Assembly (NCBI GenBank): GCA_002782305.1 | Contig: PFHN01000024.1 | Location: 1-14,877 of the forward strand | Reading direction: 5' to 3' | Length of the DNA: 14,877 bases | DNA from: Candidatus Moranbacteria bacterium CG_4_8_14_3_um_filter_41_13 | GTDB taxonomy: Bacteria > Patescibacteriota > Minisyncoccia > Moranbacterales > UBA1568 | Shown: in pieces, positions 14,216 to 14,877 of the stretch | Numbering within the stretch: position 1 is the first letter of the stretch | Layout of the letters: each line of letters starts with the position of its first letter | Made by a program: the position numbers and the translations under genes | Notes under the pieces: generated by a model | Told to the model about the DNA's origin: nothing | Database searches by the model: none | Seen by the model: the letters and a program-made list of their open reading frames with translations, nothing else

Positions 14216-14239
14216 CTAGCCATTATTTCACCTCGGCAT
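14216..14239 (-). repeat. Partial duplicate of the tRNA-Leu 5' end
   Basis: CACCTCGGCAT at 14229-14239 exactly repeats 14172-14182, the first tRNA bases plus two upstream. Continuing on the minus strand, the tRNA GCCGAGGTG..GAATGG-TAG aligns with GCCGAGGTG..TAATGGCTAG, about 22 nt in all, after which similarity stops. This looks like a remnant of a tandem tRNA-Leu copy lying 57 nt upstream of the intact gene, or a leftover from recombination at the tRNA. No second complete tRNA is present. Confidence 0.5.
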
Positions 14240-14284
14240 TTTTGCTTTTTTCTCAGCCAAAGAGCATAGATACAGAATAGAAAA

Positions 14285-14313
14285 TTGATAATCATTTGTC
14301 AATGGACTATAAT
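14285..14313 (+). promoter_or_regulatory. Sigma70-type promoter for parA
   Basis: TTGATA (14285-14290), exactly 17 nt, then a perfect TATAAT (14308-14313): the best promoter in the window. Initiation near 14320 gives a leader of about 68 nt. The -35 overlaps a small inverted repeat (ATTGA/TCAAT, 14284-14303). Two palindromes follow directly downstream. Confidence 0.72.
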
Positions 14314-14321
14314 GACAGGTA

Positions 14322-14355
14322 TACTGTATACAGTACAGAGTTTTATGGTATACCA
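14322..14355. promoter_or_regulatory. Paired palindromes downstream of the parA promoter (putative operators)
   Basis: TACTGTATACAGTA (14322-14335) is a perfect 14-bp palindrome right at the expected transcription start, and TGGTATACCA (14346-14355) is a perfect 10-bp palindrome. Both are centred on TATAC-type cores and their centres are 22 bp apart, about two helical turns. The position suits a repressor, perhaps autoregulation by the Par system. It is not a parS (no TTTCACGTGAAA-like core) and not an E. coli LexA box (CTGT-N8-ACAG; here N2). Confidence 0.4.
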
Positions 14356-14387
14356 AAGAGAGAATATATTCTTCTTGATACAGAAAT

Positions 14388-14877
14388 ATGGCTAAAGTAA
14401 TTGGATTTATCAATCAAAAGGGCGGGGTAGGAAAAACTACCTCAACTATTAATGTTGCTACATACTTGGCAGAAGCCGGAAAGAAAGTATTGCTTGTGGA
14501 TCTCGATCCTCAGGGCAATGCTTCTTCTGGTCTTGGTATCAATGCAAAAAGTTTAGAGAAAAATCTATATCACGTAATGATTTTAGGAACACTTCCGCAG
14601 GAAATTATTTTGCGCACAGAAACCGAGGGACTCCATATTATTCCTGCCGCTCAAGACTTAGCCGGGGCAGAAGTCGAGATGGTACATATTGAGGGACGGG
14701 AGTTTCGTTTGTATCAGGCGCTTCGTCATATACAGCCGTACTACGATTATATTCTGATTGATAGTCCTCCATCTTTGGGGCTCCTTACTATTAACGGTCT
14801 GGTAGCAAGTGATGAAGTGGTGATACCTGTTCAGACAGAATATTATGCTCTCGAAGGCTTGTCACAACTTTTGGGAA
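14388..14877 (+). CDS. parA: ParA/Soj chromosome-partitioning ATPase (5' part)
   Basis: The first 163 codons are in the window, with no stop before the edge. The deviant Walker A KGGVGKTT is at 11-18, with signature Lys K11. Walker A' is VLLVDLDPQGNAS around 34-46 (D38/D40), and Walker B YILIDSPPSLG has D125. These identify a MinD/ParA-type ATPase of the Soj kind, which dimerises on ATP, binds DNA nonspecifically and moves ParB-parS complexes in chromosome segregation. Genomic parA usually has parB next to it, which would lie beyond the window. It has its own promoter and palindromic leader, and lies head-to-head with tRNA-Leu. Confidence 0.93.
   Translation, partial: MAKVIGFINQKGGVGKTTSTINVATYLAEAGKKVLLVDLDPQGNASSGLGINAKSLEKNLYHVMILGTLPQEIILRTETEGLHIIPAAQDLAGAEVEMVHIEGREFRLYQALRHIQPYYDYILIDSPPSLGLLTINGLVASDEVVIPVQTEYYALEGLSQLLG

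Noticed and set aside
14322..14335. LexA/SOS box
   Set aside because: The palindrome has CTGT-N2-ACAG, while the E. coli LexA box needs N8, and the Gram-positive GAAC-N4-GTTC type is also absent.
14322..14355. parS centromere site
   Set aside because: No TGTTTCACGTGAAACA-like sequence is seen; the cores are TATAC-based.
1..14877. CRISPR array, insertion sequence, prophage or defence island
   Set aside because: No regularly spaced repeats, transposase, integrase or phage-like gene was seen; the content is housekeeping throughout.

Overview
The window looks like a chromosomal housekeeping region of a small-genome bacterium, most probably a member of the Patescibacteria (Candidate Phyla Radiation, CPR). 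The clues are a compact spc ribosomal-protein operon with no rpmD (L30) between rpsE and rplO, a zinc-ribbon S14, almost no Shine-Dalgarno sequences, short intergenic gaps, divergent versions of several core enzymes, and a tRNA with no encoded CCA. All visible genes read full length with TGA as a stop, so the TGA=Gly code of Gracilibacteria/Absconditabacteria is unlikely. The phylum call is inference; there is no rRNA in the window.

Layout on the + strand: the spc operon end (rplE 3' end, rpsN, rpsH, rplF, rplR, rpsE, rplO, secY) runs from 1 to 4019, followed by adk, map and ruvX (4132-6042). The usual infA-rpmJ-rpsM-rpsK-rpsD-rpoA-rplQ block does not follow. Instead there is a single-domain response regulator with its own promoter and terminator, then leuS (6658-9114). 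A 223-nt gap holds a GC-rich, strongly self-complementary element, the best candidate here for an undescribed structured RNA. Next come an atypical HAD-type hydrolase, glmS, and a tight trio of a DEDDh exonuclease, a PAP2 phosphatase and a divergent folD (12047-14042). A tRNA-Leu(CAA) with its terminator lies on the opposite strand. The window ends in a 5' part of parA/soj, with a near-consensus promoter and two palindromes that look like operator sites.

The genes cover translation (ribosomal proteins, LeuRS, tRNA-Leu, MetAP), protein export (SecY), nucleotide balance (Adk), cell-envelope precursors (GlmS making glucosamine-6-P; PAP2 possibly recycling the undecaprenyl carrier), one-carbon metabolism (FolD), DNA or rRNA processing (RuvX, exonuclease) and chromosome segregation (ParA). 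I found no CRISPR array, insertion sequence, prophage or defence cassette. The interest lies in non-coding structure and in substituted motif residues rather than in a new multi-gene system.
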